From NCBI RefSeq assembly GCF_002934545.1, contig NZ_PTJA01000013.1, positions 117,543 through 181,542 on the forward strand: a stretch of 64,000 nt of DNA, written 5' to 3'. This document shows positions 20,783 to 30,494 of this stretch, piece by piece; the stretch's first letter is position 1; every line of letters begins with the position of its first letter. The notes under the pieces are model-generated. The model did not search any database, had not been told where the DNA came from, and saw only the letters and a list, made by a program, of their open reading frames with translations. Origin of the DNA: Lacrimispora xylanisolvens (lineage in GTDB: Bacteria; Bacillota; Clostridia; Lachnospirales; Lachnospiraceae). The position numbers were made by a program, and so were the translations under genes.

Positions 20783-20813
20783 AAAGGAGGCAGGGGTTAA
20801 CCCCGCACATATG
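20783..20813 (+). promoter_or_regulatory. Ribosome site separated from the start codon by a hairpin
   Basis: AAAGGAGG (20783-20790) lies 20 bases before ATG 20811, normally too far. The palindrome GGGGTTAACCCC (20793-20804) between them can fold into a 4-bp hairpin; if folded, the effective spacing is 8 bases. This decides the start of the activase. Confidence 0.6.
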
Positions 20814-23800
20814 AATACATACAACACTTTAGGAATCGATATCGGTTCCACAACCGTTAAGATTGCTATTTTAGATCAAAACCAACAGCTGTTGTTCGCT
20901 GATTACGAGCGGCATTTTGCAAACATACAGGAAACACTGGCAGGCCTTTTAAAGAAGGCCTTTGATCAGTTAGGGCCTATGGACCTTGTTCCGGCCATAA
21001 CCGGTTCCGGCGGTCTTACACTGTCCCGTCATTTAAAGACACCATTCGTACAGGAAGTGGTGGCTGTTGCCACCTCATTAAAAGATTATGCCCCGCAGAC
21101 CGACGTGGCAATCGAGCTTGGCGGAGAAGATGCTAAAATTATTTATTTCAGCGGCGGCATTGACCAGAGAATGAACGGAATCTGTGCCGGCGGCACCGGA
21201 TCTTTTATTGACCAGATGGCTGCTCTTTTACAGACTGATGCCAAGGGTCTCGATGAGTATGCTGCCAATTACAAAGCGATCTATCCAATCGCTGCCCGTT
21301 GCGGCGTATTTGCCAAAACAGACATTCAGCCGCTTATTAATGAAGGAGCTACCAGAGAAGATCTGGCAGCGTCTATTTTTCAGGCAGTCGTTAACCAGAC
21401 CATCAGCGGTCTGGCATGTGGTAAGCCAATCAGAGGCAATGTGGCGTTCTTAGGAGGACCACTCCACTTTCTTCCTGAGCTTCGGAAAGCGTTTATCCGC
21501 ACTTTAAATCTCACCGGAGATGCAATTATCGCTCCCGAACATTCCCATCTCTTTGCTGCCATCGGCGCTGCCATGAACACAGAAGATAAGACGGATGCAA
21601 AGACCTCTCTTGAGGATATGATCTCCCGATTGTCAAATGGTATTCGGATGGAATTTGAAGTAAAGCGAATGGAGCCATTGTTTGCAGGTCAGGAAGATTT
21701 TGATGAATTTATTAACCGTCACAGCAGTCACTGTGTGAGAAAGGGAGAGTTATCTTCCTATCACGGCAAATGCTTCTTAGGAATTGATGCCGGTTCCACT
21801 ACCACAAAAGTAGCCGTGGTTGGGGAAGACGGAACTCTGCTTTACAGCTTTTACAGCAGCAACAACGGATCTCCGCTGTCGACTGCAGTCCGCGCCATCA
21901 AAGAGATAAAAGAACAGATTCCTGATGACAGTCAGATTGTATGGTCTTGTTCCACCGGATATGGAGAAGCCTTATTAAAGGCTGCTTTTCTTCTTGATGA
22001 AGGAGAAGTTGAGACAATTTCCCATTACTATGCGGCTGCATTTTTTGAACCGGAAGTGGATTGCATCTTAGACATCGGCGGACAGGATATGAAGTGCATC
22101 CGCATAAAGAATAATACGGTAGACAGCGTTCAGTTAAATGAGGCTTGCTCTTCTGGCTGCGGTTCCTTTATTGAAACCTTTGCCAATTCCCTGAATTACA
22201 AAGTGGAAGATTTTGCCACGGAAGCTTTATTTGCAAAAAATCCCACTGATCTTGGAACCAGATGTACTGTTTTTATGAACTCCAATGTGAAACAGGCTCA
22301 AAAAGAAGGGGCTGAGGTTTCTGATATTTCTGCCGGACTTGCGTATTCCGTTATAAAAAACGCATTATTTAAAGTTATCAAAATAACAAGTGCCTCTGAT
22401 CTGGGAAAACATGTAGTGGTTCAGGGCGGTACCTTTTATAACAATGCCGTACTTCGTAGTTTTGAAAAAATATCCGGCTGTGAAGCAGTAAGACCGGACA
22501 TTGCCGGAATTATGGGCGCCTTTGGAGCTGCCTTAATTGCAAGAGAGCGTTATGACCAGTCGGCAAAGACTACAATGCTGGATCTTGACAAGATACTGGC
22601 TCTTCACTATGAAACATCCATGAGCCGGTGCAAGGGCTGTACCAACAACTGCGTTCTGACCATCAACCGGTTTGACGGCGGACGCCAGTTCATCTCCGGA
22701 AACCGCTGCGAGCGGGGACTTGGAAAAGAAAAAACAAGACGTGAGATTCCAAACCTGTTTGATTACAAAAATCACCGGATGTTTGATTACGAACCGTTAA
22801 GCGCTGATTTGGCCACACGGGGAGTCATCGGAATTCCACGGGTACTGAACTTTTATGAAAATTACCCCTTCTGGGCTGTATTTTTCCATACCTTAAAGTT
22901 CCGTACTGTACTGTCCCCACAATCCACCAGGAAGATCTATGAGCTGGGTATTGAATCCATCCCCAGTGAATCCGAGTGTTATCCGGCAAAGATCGCCCAC
23001 GGTCATATAGAATGGCTGATTAAGCAGGGAGTTAAAACTATTTTTTACCCCTGTATTCCATACGAACGAAATGAAAGTCCTGATGCAGGCAATCATTTTA
23101 ACTGTCCCATTGTAACCTCCTACGCAGAAAATATTAAAAATAACGTAGAAGGAATTAAAACAGAAGCCATTCGTTTCTTAAATCCATTTATGGCTTTTAC
23201 CAATGAAGAAGTCTTAACAAAACGCTTAACAGAGGTCTTTACCAAAGAATTTAGCATTCCTGCATCGGAAGTTGCTGACGCTTCCCATAAGGCCTGGACA
23301 GAGCTCATGGCTTCCCGCACAGATATGGAGAAAAAAGGGGAAGAAACCTTACAGTGGTTAAAAGAAAATAACAGACACGGAATCGTACTGGCCGGCCGGC
23401 CTTACCATGTTGATCCGGAAATCAACCACGGAATTCCGGAACTGATTACCTCTTATGGTTTTGCAGTGCTGACCGAGGATTCCATCTCCCATCTTGCTGA
23501 CATTGAACGCCCTCTGGTTGTAACAGACCAGTGGATGTACCATACCCGGCTTTACCGGGCTGCCAGTCTGGTGAAAAGAGAGAACAACTTAGACTTAATT
23601 CAGCTTAATTCCTTTGGATGCGGTCTGGATGCCGTCACTACAGATCAGGTTAATGATATCCTGACCGGTTCCGGCAAAATTTATACAGTACTGAAAATAG
23701 ACGAGGTTAACAACTTAGGAGCTGCCAGAATCCGTGTGCGCTCTCTCATTGCCGCCTTAAAGGTACGTGACAAGCGTCACTTCGAGCACAAAGTTGTTTC

Positions 23801-25076
23801 CAGCGCCTATAACAGAGTGATGTTTACCAAGGAGATGAAACAGGAATATACCATCCTTTGTCCCCAGATGTCTCCTCTGCATTTTGATCTTTTACAGCCC
23901 GCTATCCGGGCATTCGGCTACCGCGTGGAAGTTCTGCAGAACGATAACCGCTCTGCCATTGATACAGGCTTAAAATACGTAAATAACGATGCCTGCTATC
24001 CTTCCCTGATTGTAGTCGGACAGATCATGGAAGCACTGCTTTCCGGCAAATACGATTTAGACAGGACTGCTGTGTTTATGAGCCAGACAGGCGGAGGCTG
24101 CCGTGCTTCCAACTATATCGGTTTTGTCCGCAGAGCCCTTGATAAGTCTGGGATGAGTCAGGTGCCTGTGATTTCAGTCAACGCAGGAAACATGGAATCC
24201 AATCCCGGCTTTACCATCTCACTGCCGCTGTTAACGAAAGCCATGCAGGCAGTGGTATACGGAGATATATTTATGAGGGTGCTGTACGCCACCCGGCCAT
24301 ATGAGAAGATACCTGGTTCCGCCAACTCTCTCCATGAAAAATGGAAAGAACGCTGTATTGTATCTCTCTCGAAGAAGTCCGCTGACATGATCGAGTTTTC
24401 CCGCAACATTAAGGGCATCATCAGAGATTTTGACAATCTGCCAAGAAACTCTGTGAAAAAACCAAAGGTCGGTATCGTAGGTGAGATTCTTGTGAAGTTT
24501 TCACCACTTGCCAATAACCGGATCGTAGAGCTTTTGGAAGCGGAAGGCGCTGAAGCTGTTATGCCTGATTTAATGGACTTTTTACTGTACTGCTTTTATA
24601 ACACAAACTTTAAGGCAGATTTCCTTGGAGGTAAAAAATCCACTGCATTCATAGCCAATATGGGAATTTCACTTTTGGAATTCTTCCGTAAGACTGCCAA
24701 GCGGGAACTGGAAAAGAGTAAGAACTTTACCGCTCCGGCTCATATCGGAAACCTTGCTAATATGGCAAATGACTTTGTTTCCATCGGCAATCAGACCGGG
24801 GAAGGCTGGTTCTTAACCGGAGAGATGCTGGAACTGATCCATACCGGTACCAATAATATTGTGTGCACCCAGCCATTTGGCTGCCTCCCCAATCATATTG
24901 TGGGAAAAGGTGTAATCAAGGAGTTAAGAAAAGCATATCCTGACTCCAACATCATCGCAGTGGATTACGATCCAGGCGCCAGTGAAGTAAATCAGTTAAA
25001 CCGGATTAAACTTATGCTTTCAACAGCACAGAAAAATCTTCTAAAAGAGCAAAATCAAACGACCGGACAGGAATAA
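20811..25076 (+). CDS. Giant acyl-CoA dehydratase activase (HgdC/BadF-type, fused)
   Basis: 1421 residues from the ATG at 20811. Two ASKHA ATPase domains occur: the first begins with [10 protein letters not shown] near residue 7 and the second with [10 protein letters not shown] near 323; each has its downstream GG-D/E motif. A cysteine cluster RCKGCTNNC with GNRCERG follows near 605-640. The rest resembles the DUF2229 and dehydratase-subunit (HgdB-like) regions. Known relatives are ATP-driven, iron-sulfur electron donors that activate 2-hydroxyacyl-CoA dehydratases. No dehydratase genes lie next to it, so its partner is unknown. An earlier GTG at 20757 is possible but poorly placed. Confidence 0.88.
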   Translation: MNTYNTLGIDIGSTTVKIAILDQNQQLLFADYERHFANIQETLAGLLKKAFDQLGPMDLVPAITGSGGLTLSRHLKTPFVQEVVAVATSLKDYAPQTDVAIELGGEDAKIIYFSGGIDQRMNGICAGGTGSFIDQMAALLQTDAKGLDEYAANYKAIYPIAARCGVFAKTDIQPLINEGATREDLAASIFQAVVNQTISGLACGKPIRGNVAFLGGPLHFLPELRKAFIRTLNLTGDAIIAPEHSHLFAAIGAAMNTEDKTDAKTSLEDMISRLSNGIRMEFEVKRMEPLFAGQEDFDEFINRHSSHCVRKGELSSYHGKCFLGIDAGSTTTKVAVVGEDGTLLYSFYSSNNGSPLSTAVRAIKEIKEQIPDDSQIVWSCSTGYGEALLKAAFLLDEGEVETISHYYAAAFFEPEVDCILDIGGQDMKCIRIKNNTVDSVQLNEACSSGCGSFIETFANSLNYKVEDFATEALFAKNPTDLGTRCTVFMNSNVKQAQKEGAEVSDISAGLAYSVIKNALFKVIKITSASDLGKHVVVQGGTFYNNAVLRSFEKISGCEAVRPDIAGIMGAFGAALIARERYDQSAKTTMLDLDKILALHYETSMSRCKGCTNNCVLTINRFDGGRQFISGNRCERGLGKEKTRREIPNLFDYKNHRMFDYEPLSADLATRGVIGIPRVLNFYENYPFWAVFFHTLKFRTVLSPQSTRKIYELGIESIPSESECYPAKIAHGHIEWLIKQGVKTIFYPCIPYERNESPDAGNHFNCPIVTSYAENIKNNVEGIKTEAIRFLNPFMAFTNEEVLTKRLTEVFTKEFSIPASEVADASHKAWTELMASRTDMEKKGEETLQWLKENNRHGIVLAGRPYHVDPEINHGIPELITSYGFAVLTEDSISHLADIERPLVVTDQWMYHTRLYRAASLVKRENNLDLIQLNSFGCGLDAVTTDQVNDILTGSGKIYTVLKIDEVNNLGAARIRVRSLIAALKVRDKRHFEHKVVSSAYNRVMFTKEMKQEYTILCPQMSPLHFDLLQPAIRAFGYRVEVLQNDNRSAIDTGLKYVNNDACYPSLIVVGQIMEALLSGKYDLDRTAVFMSQTGGGCRASNYIGFVRRALDKSGMSQVPVISVNAGNMESNPGFTISLPLLTKAMQAVVYGDIFMRVLYATRPYEKIPGSANSLHEKWKERCIVSLSKKSADMIEFSRNIKGIIRDFDNLPRNSVKKPKVGIVGEILVKFSPLANNRIVELLEAEGAEAVMPDLMDFLLYCFYNTNFKADFLGGKKSTAFIANMGISLLEFFRKTAKRELEKSKNFTAPAHIGNLANMANDFVSIGNQTGEGWFLTGEMLELIHTGTNNIVCTQPFGCLPNHIVGKGVIKELRKAYPDSNIIAVDYDPGASEVNQLNRIKLMLSTAQKNLLKEQNQTTGQE

Positions 25077-25090
25077 TGTTCTGTTGATAC

Positions 25091-25130
25091 AAAATACCGG
25101 AAACCTGAGAAAAGGTTTCCGGTATTTTTT
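25091..25130. terminator. Bidirectional terminator between convergent genes
   Basis: Arms AAAATACCGGAAACC and GGTTTCCGGTATTTT around an 8-nt loop, with T-runs on both strands. It serves the activase gene on the plus strand and touches the stop codon of the minus-strand gene. Confidence 0.92.
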
Positions 25131-25986
25131 AATTATTACCCACTGCCAGCATCGCCTGAAAACAGTTATAGTTTAATCCGTGCTGTAATTCAAAGCTGAA
25201 ATTTCTCATGTCCTCTTTTAGATAATTCCCCAGCTCTTCATTTCCTTCATAAGCAAAATCCATGAGTTCATCGATGTATCTCTTTAATTGTTCCTCCAGC
25301 TCTTCTCTGGTTTTTCCACTGATAAAAAGCTTAAGACGTTCCATCTCAATTGGGGAATATCCATTTAAATCAATGCTTTTACCTGCAATCCTGCAGCCTA
25401 AGACATTCCTTAACACAATCGATGCCAGATTAATGATCAGTTCTTCGTAATCACCAGAATAGGAGCTTAGTACATGCAAAATATAGTCCGCAGGCAGTTT
25501 CTGTAAAAAACTTTGTTCCAGACAGGCACTTCTTACATAGACTTCCATCAGATCCGCTCCGCACCGGGGTTCTAAGGAAACCAGCACCGGATAATCGAGA
25601 GTAAGAATATGGTTCATGGGGTAAAAGCGAGCATCATAATACAGGAAAAATTCCGGCATCCCTTTTTGAAAGGTATCATAACAGCACCGATTGCCGTAGT
25701 ATTGAAACTCCTTCATCATAAGGTTATATTCCTGTTGGATTTTTTTAACCTTCTCTATGAGTATCTCATAACCCTGCCTGTAGGCAGTATCTGCAGATAT
25801 GGTGGAGTGTGCCGTAACCAGATTCCTTAAGCCAGCTGCTGCATTTTCATATTCTTCTATGCAATAAATCACGGCTCCCATCAGCTGCCTCGCCTTATCA
25901 TAAGAGATCGACGTACTTTCATTGCTTGTATAACGGGCTGCAAGCTTTGCCACTACAGGCAGTAACTCCTCCTGGCTATATTTCAT
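25129..25986 (-). CDS. Uncharacterised protein, resembles DUF6179 family
   Basis: 285 residues from the third ATG of an ATGATGATG run, six bases after GAGG; its start overlaps the end of the upstream gene by 11 bp, so the two are translationally coupled. It is mostly helical and soluble, with no signal peptide or membrane helix. It is rich in Tyr and acidic residues (YEELIINLASIVLRNVLG, EMERLKLFISGKTREELEEQL). No catalytic motif is visible. From memory it resembles the DUF6179 family, whose members sit next to DUF6323 genes in clostridia; that label needs checking. Confidence 0.65.
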   Translation of the reverse strand: MKYSQEELLPVVAKLAARYTSNESTSISYDKARQLMGAVIYCIEEYENAAAGLRNLVTAHSTISADTAYRQGYEILIEKVKKIQQEYNLMMKEFQYYGNRCCYDTFQKGMPEFFLYYDARFYPMNHILTLDYPVLVSLEPRCGADLMEVYVRSACLEQSFLQKLPADYILHVLSSYSGDYEELIINLASIVLRNVLGCRIAGKSIDLNGYSPIEMERLKLFISGKTREELEEQLKRYIDELMDFAYEGNEELGNYLKEDMRNFSFELQHGLNYNCFQAMLAVGNN

Positions 25987-26437
25987 CATCATCCTCTTCC
26001 CAGTTGTCTTGAAAACCAAATCTGGTTTTCCGTGCAAAGCCCTCCAGAGCAGTATCTTCCAGGTAATCTACGGATCCCTGACAGGGACCGTCAAACTGTT
26101 CCTTCATAAATTCAATCAGCTCATCATCCGGTATTTCATCCAGGGTATCATTTTTATACGAATAAAATATTTCCTGCAGCCGTCCAAGGGTATCCGTGTA
26201 ATTATCCTGATATATATACGGGGAATCGCAAAAGGCAAAAATAAGCTTTGGAAGAATTCCTTCTCCAAATTCCACCCTTTCCTGCTTCTTTAAAATATTT
26301 GTTCTCTCTTTTAAAAGCAGTGCAGCATCTTCCTCTGATAATTTAAGACCAAATCGTCCGGTATATTCGTTTGCAGCATTTAATCTTGCAAGGGAAGTGT
26401 TGTCCTCCTGGTTCACCAACCATTTTTCATTGTCCAT
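25976..26437 (-). CDS. Uncharacterised acidic protein, resembles DUF6323 family
   Basis: 153 residues from the ATG at 26437, seven bases after AAAGGAG; upstream in-frame starts lie on top of that site. It is very acidic, ends in EEDDDEI, and is probably a helical cytoplasmic protein (LSEEDAALLLKERTNILKKQERVEFG, DDELIEFMKEQF). It has its own promoter-like pair (26465-26493) and is coupled to the gene that follows. I recognise no function. The DUF6323 resemblance is from memory. Confidence 0.65.
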   Translation of the reverse strand: MDNEKWLVNQEDNTSLARLNAANEYTGRFGLKLSEEDAALLLKERTNILKKQERVEFGEGILPKLIFAFCDSPYIYQDNYTDTLGRLQEIFYSYKNDTLDEIPDDELIEFMKEQFDGPCQGSVDYLEDTALEGFARKTRFGFQDNWEEDDDEI

Positions 26438-26464
26438 AATCATACTCCTTTCTGATAAATCCAC

Positions 26465-26493
26465 AGTTTACGCCTGTTTCAGGGAAATTACAA
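26465..26493 (-). promoter_or_regulatory. Candidate promoter of the two-gene DUF operon
   Basis: Minus strand TTGTAA (26493-26488), 17-bp spacer, TAAACT (26470-26465), just 27 bp before the start codon. Confidence 0.45.
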
Positions 26494-26551
26494 GACTTGA
26501 AAAAAAGTGATTTTTGTGGTATTATATTACCATCAGATCAAGTGATTATTC

Positions 26552-27826
26552 TTATTTCACAGGAAATTTTATTTTTATCACATAGCTGCTGTCATGGTTT
26601 ATCACTTCACATATTCCACCCATTTTAACCATCATAGACTTAATGTTCTGAATTCCCATTTTTGTGCTCTCCCCATTGTTTTTGCTTGGAGAGATTTCAT
26701 TCACGAACCATACTTCCACCTGATTTTTAGAGTACTTCATCTCAATAATAACCGGCTCCCTTAAATCAGCGTATTTTATAATATTAGAGCTTATATTATT
26801 GACAATACGAATGATGTAATCAATGGAGACCGCAATTTTTACCGGTTCCCACTCAATCCGGCATTCTGTATCAAAGCCCTGACTTTCCAGAAACATAATC
26901 AGATCAGAGATCACATCTTCCATGATATACTGTACCATTTGGGGTTCTTCCAGTTCTTCTTCCTTTTCTTCGGCTACCAGAACACTTTCAAACAGCTGAT
27001 CCGACAGAACTTTCATCTGCTTTGCTTTTTCTGTACATTTTTTTAAGTATTGCATCTGCTTTTCTGCCTCAGGAACCTTTCCGTTAGATAATAGTTCCAG
27101 ATAGATCATTAAAGTTGTGAGAGGCGTCCTTAAATCATGGGACAAGCCTGTTACCAGACTTTTGTTGGCTGAACGCAGTTTCTCCTTCATCTCCATATTT
27201 TCTTTTAAAGACACCCTCATATCATTTAAACCATGGGCAAGGGAAGTAAGCTCATCTGATCCTCTGATGGAAATTTCTTTTTCCAGAGAACCTCCCTTTA
27301 ATACTTTTACTTCCCGCTCCAGGAACGTGATATATGTGATCTTCTTCTCCATAAATCCAATACAGACTGCTAAAAACACCAGTACAGCTACGATCAGAGA
27401 TATGGTCATGGCAGTAAGATAAAACTGGTACCCAAAGAATCCGTCCAGATACACCTTAGCAGGCCCATCCTCAAATTGTATGTCAAAATAAGGCTGATTC
27501 TTATAATATTCACCATCGCTCATAATCGAATCATATATAACACTGTCATCTCTGTATACCGTTATATAAACCATATTCTGACGTTCGATCCAGCTATCAA
27601 GTGCTGCCTTGTCCCATGAATTTATATGATTCTTTCTTACGTATTCCTGAAACTGATCTGCACTCTTCTTCTGCGCTTTGGCTACAAAGGGCTTACTGGT
27701 AAAATAAGAATCCAGGGTTTTCTGGGATACCATATTCGCCCCCATATAGATGAGGACTGCCAGGATTCCTGCTCCCATCATTACCAGTGAAAACTGAAGT
27801 TTCATGCTGTGCCGACGTTTATTCAA
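26552..27826 (-). CDS. Sensor histidine kinase
   Basis: 424 residues. Membrane helices at about 12-30 and 136-158 enclose an extracellular sensor of roughly 105 residues. Then come a HAMP linker (about 160-215), a HisKA dimerisation helix with phospho-acceptor His230 in GLSHDLRTPLTTLM, and a HATPase domain with IVNNISSNIIKYA as N-box and MGIQNIKSMM near the C-terminus. It overlaps the response-regulator gene by 8 bp. It is the last gene of an operon with an SLH protein and an ABC exporter, so the signal is likely an envelope stress or a toxic compound. Confidence 0.93.
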   Translation of the reverse strand: MNKRRHSMKLQFSLVMMGAGILAVLIYMGANMVSQKTLDSYFTSKPFVAKAQKKSADQFQEYVRKNHINSWDKAALDSWIERQNMVYITVYRDDSVIYDSIMSDGEYYKNQPYFDIQFEDGPAKVYLDGFFGYQFYLTAMTISLIVAVLVFLAVCIGFMEKKITYITFLEREVKVLKGGSLEKEISIRGSDELTSLAHGLNDMRVSLKENMEMKEKLRSANKSLVTGLSHDLRTPLTTLMIYLELLSNGKVPEAEKQMQYLKKCTEKAKQMKVLSDQLFESVLVAEEKEEELEEPQMVQYIMEDVISDLIMFLESQGFDTECRIEWEPVKIAVSIDYIIRIVNNISSNIIKYADLREPVIIEMKYSKNQVEVWFVNEISPSKNNGESTKMGIQNIKSMMVKMGGICEVINHDSSYVIKIKFPVK

Positions 27827-28523
27827 AGCGGTACCCCTTCCCCCATACGGTTTTTATATGCACCGGTTCCTGGGGATTTCCTTCTATTTTCATTCTTAGC
27901 TTACGGATATGAACCATAACCGTACTGTTGGATGAATAAAAATAAGGCTCTTCCCATATGCTTTCATACAGATTCTGAGCTGAGAAAACACGCTTTGGGT
28001 GCTTCATCATAAGGAGGAGAATTTTATACTCGATATCGGTCAGTTCCTTCTCATCTTCTCCTACCCATACCTCGTTGAACTCTTCATTAATGCGAATATC
28101 ATACAGCTCCAGCCATTTTTCCTTATTCATACCGTCTGTAAGCTCTTTTCCTTTGTAAACCCGGTATCTTCTGAGAAGTGCCTGCACTCTTGCAAGAAGC
28201 TCTGAATAGGAAAATGGTTTGGACAGATAATCATCTCCTCCAGCCATAAGCCCAATTAATTTATCCGATTCCTGGGTCTTGGCTGTAAGAAATAAAACCG
28301 GCACAAAAGACCGTTTCCGTATCTCCCTGCATGTCTTTAATCCATTCATACCGGGCATCATGACATCCAGAATCACCATATCCGTATCTTCTGTTAACAG
28401 ATCCAGACCCTCGTTTCCATTTTTAGCTTCTTCCACCAGATAATTCTGGCTTTCTAAAAGAATTCTTACCCCTTCCCGAATATCTTCATCATCTTCAATG
28501 ATTAAAATTTTTAATTGTTCCAT
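27819..28523 (-). CDS. OmpR/PhoB-type response regulator
   Basis: 234 residues. Receiver domain 1-120 has acidic Asp11-Asp12, phospho-acceptor Asp53 in VILDVMMPG and switch Lys in YLSKPFSYSELLARVQALLRRY. The C-terminal winged-helix domain (about 135-234) ends with the typical VWGKGYRFE. It is paired with the following kinase and lies 68 bp behind the permease gene without an obvious terminator. It most likely controls this exporter operon. Confidence 0.95.
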   Translation of the reverse strand: MEQLKILIIEDDEDIREGVRILLESQNYLVEEAKNGNEGLDLLTEDTDMVILDVMMPGMNGLKTCREIRKRSFVPVLFLTAKTQESDKLIGLMAGGDDYLSKPFSYSELLARVQALLRRYRVYKGKELTDGMNKEKWLELYDIRINEEFNEVWVGEDEKELTDIEYKILLLMMKHPKRVFSAQNLYESIWEEPYFYSSNSTVMVHIRKLRMKIEGNPQEPVHIKTVWGKGYRFE

Positions 28524-28591
28524 CTTATTCCTTCCTCACCCCAGATATCTGATAAAAAAATTATACTACATAACAGAGAAATATCAAATAT

Positions 28592-29770
28592 TTAGTCGCT
28601 TCTTAATGCATCGATGGGATTTAAACCTGCTGCTCTTCTGGCCGGCATATACCCAAAAAACAGACCAATGGCAACGGAAACTCCAAATGCAATCACAACC
28701 GCGTTTAATGCAGGATGGGCGGTAACTCCTGCTGCCTTCCCCACAGCAGCTGTTACACCGCATCCAAACAGGATTCCGATTATTCCGCCGATGGAACTGG
28801 TAACTGCTGCTTCAATAATAAACTGCTGCATGATAGCCCCTTTATTTGCTCCAAGTGATTTGCGGATTCCGATTTCTCTGGTACGCTCTGTTACAGATAC
28901 CAGCATGATGTTCATGACTCCCACACCGGCTACCAGAAGAGATATCCCTGCAATTCCTCCCGCCAGTCCGCTTATCATTGCCATCTGTTTATTCATGGAA
29001 TCAAGTATCTTGCTCATGGCCATAACCCGGATCAGGTCCTTATTTTTCAGAATATCCATCAGGAATTTCTGGATCAGTATCACCCCATCATTTGCTTTTG
29101 AAACACTTCTCACAGTAAACAAGTAATCTCCTATATTTGCATTTTTCTCTATTTTTACCGCAACCGTGTAAGGGATCCAGACAAAATCATCTTCTCCTCC
29201 GCTCTCTGAATACTGTTTGTTTTTAATTTGATAAACTCCTGCAATATCAAAGGTATTGTCTCCTATTTTTATTTTTTTACCTACCGCATTTTCCCCGCTT
29301 CCATATAGCTCCTTAGCAACGTATCCCCCAATCACACAAATCCTCTGTCTTGATTCAATATCAGAATAAAGTATGGAACGCCCTGATTCCAATTGAAGCC
29401 CTTTTATATCGCCATACTGTTCACTGATGCCCGAAACTGTTGTATACTTTAATGACTGTTCCCCATTTCTCACTTTTCCAGAAACACTCACAACAGGGCT
29501 CATGCGTTCAAAAATATTGCTGTTGTCCTCATAAAATGAATACATCTGCCCGCTGTTTACAGATCTTGATGAAAGGTTTGTCACATTGACCTGTATCTGA
29601 TTGGCGCCCATATCAGAGAAGCTTTTAATCACGCTGTCCATGTAACCGTTAACAAGACTTACCAGCACAATCACAGCTGCAACCCCGATTATGATTCCAA
29701 GCATGGTAAGAAACGACCGCATTTTATTGCCCCAGATACTTCTAAGTGCAAGTTTAAAGGATTGCCGCAT
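28592..29770 (-). CDS. MacB-type ABC transporter permease
   Basis: 392 residues from the ATG at 29770, nine bases after AAAGG, overlapping the ATPase gene by 17 bp. The layout is MacB/FtsX: helix 1 in MRSFLTMLGIIIGVAAVIVLVSLV, a large extracellular MacB_PCD domain of about 230 residues, then three C-terminal helices with the TEREIGIRKSLGA-like loop (TERTREIGIRKSLGANKGAIMQQF). With the ATPase and the HlyD-like adaptor it should form a tripartite-like efflux or mechanotransmission complex, as in peptide or macrolide exporters. The substrate is not known. Confidence 0.92.
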   Translation of the reverse strand: MRQSFKLALRSIWGNKMRSFLTMLGIIIGVAAVIVLVSLVNGYMDSVIKSFSDMGANQIQVNVTNLSSRSVNSGQMYSFYEDNSNIFERMSPVVSVSGKVRNGEQSLKYTTVSGISEQYGDIKGLQLESGRSILYSDIESRQRICVIGGYVAKELYGSGENAVGKKIKIGDNTFDIAGVYQIKNKQYSESGGEDDFVWIPYTVAVKIEKNANIGDYLFTVRSVSKANDGVILIQKFLMDILKNKDLIRVMAMSKILDSMNKQMAMISGLAGGIAGISLLVAGVGVMNIMLVSVTERTREIGIRKSLGANKGAIMQQFIIEAAVTSSIGGIIGILFGCGVTAAVGKAAGVTAHPALNAVVIAFGVSVAIGLFFGYMPARRAAGLNPIDALRSD

Positions 29771-30494
29771 AATCATCTGCCTTTCCATCAAAATTAATTT
29801 TCCCATCTGCAATCCGGATCACCCGTTTTGCTTCTAATGCGATGGTATTGTCATGAGTAATCATAATAATGGTGTTGCCTTCTTCATTAATCTGTTTTAA
29901 AAAATCCAGTACATCCCTGCTGGTTTTAGAGTCAAGCGCTCCTGTAGGCTCATCTGCTAAAATCAGGGACGGGTCTCCGGAAAGTGCCCTGGCTATGGAT
30001 ACCCGCTGCTGCTGTCCTCCGGATAGCTGCCCTGGAAGATTCCTCCATTTGTCCGACAATCCAACCTTTTCTAACGCCTTTCGCGTACGCTCTTTTCTCT
30101 CCGCTGTTTCTATACCTGCATACAAAAGAGGAAGCTCCACATTTTCAGCAATGTTTAACTTTGGAAGCAGATTATATTGCTGAAAGATAAAACCGATCAT
30201 TTCATTGCGGATACGGGCAAGCTGTTTATCTCCCATATCCCGTACCGGTTCTCCTCCTAAGTAATATTCTCCTTTAGATGGAACATCAAGAGCCCCTATA
30301 ATATTCATCAGAGTTGATTTTCCGCTGCCCGACTTACCTACAATGGCAACAAATTCCCCTTTTTCAATGGAAAGACTCACATCATTGTTGGCATAGACTA
30401 CTTCCCCTTCAAGGTTATAGATTTTATAAATATGATCCAGTTTGATTAACTCGCTGTCTGTACAGTCCTTTTTCTTATTCCCCAGCTTCACCAC
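29754..30494 (-). CDS. ABC transporter ATP-binding protein (MacB/LolD type)
   Basis: 246 residues from the GTG at 30494, eight bases after GGGAGG; a longer frame inside the adaptor gene is rejected. Walker A is GKSGSGKST, the Q-loop FIFQQYNLLPKL, the signature [15 protein letters not shown], and Walker [13 protein letters not shown]. This is the LolD/MacB subfamily that pairs with MacB permeases. The start overlaps the end of the adaptor gene by 20 bp, implying coupled translation. Confidence 0.95.
   Translation of the reverse strand: MVKLGNKKKDCTDSELIKLDHIYKIYNLEGEVVYANNDVSLSIEKGEFVAIVGKSGSGKSTLMNIIGALDVPSKGEYYLGGEPVRDMGDKQLARIRNEMIGFIFQQYNLLPKLNIAENVELPLLYAGIETAERKERTRKALEKVGLSDKWRNLPGQLSGGQQQRVSIARALSGDPSLILADEPTGALDSKTSRDVLDFLKQINEEGNTIIMITHDNTIALEAKRVIRIADGKINFDGKADDYAAIL

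Noticed and set aside
20757..20810. GTG start of the dehydratase activase
   Set aside because: It would fall within a few bases of the predicted transcription start and has no ribosome site; the ATG at 20811 is preferred, though not proven.
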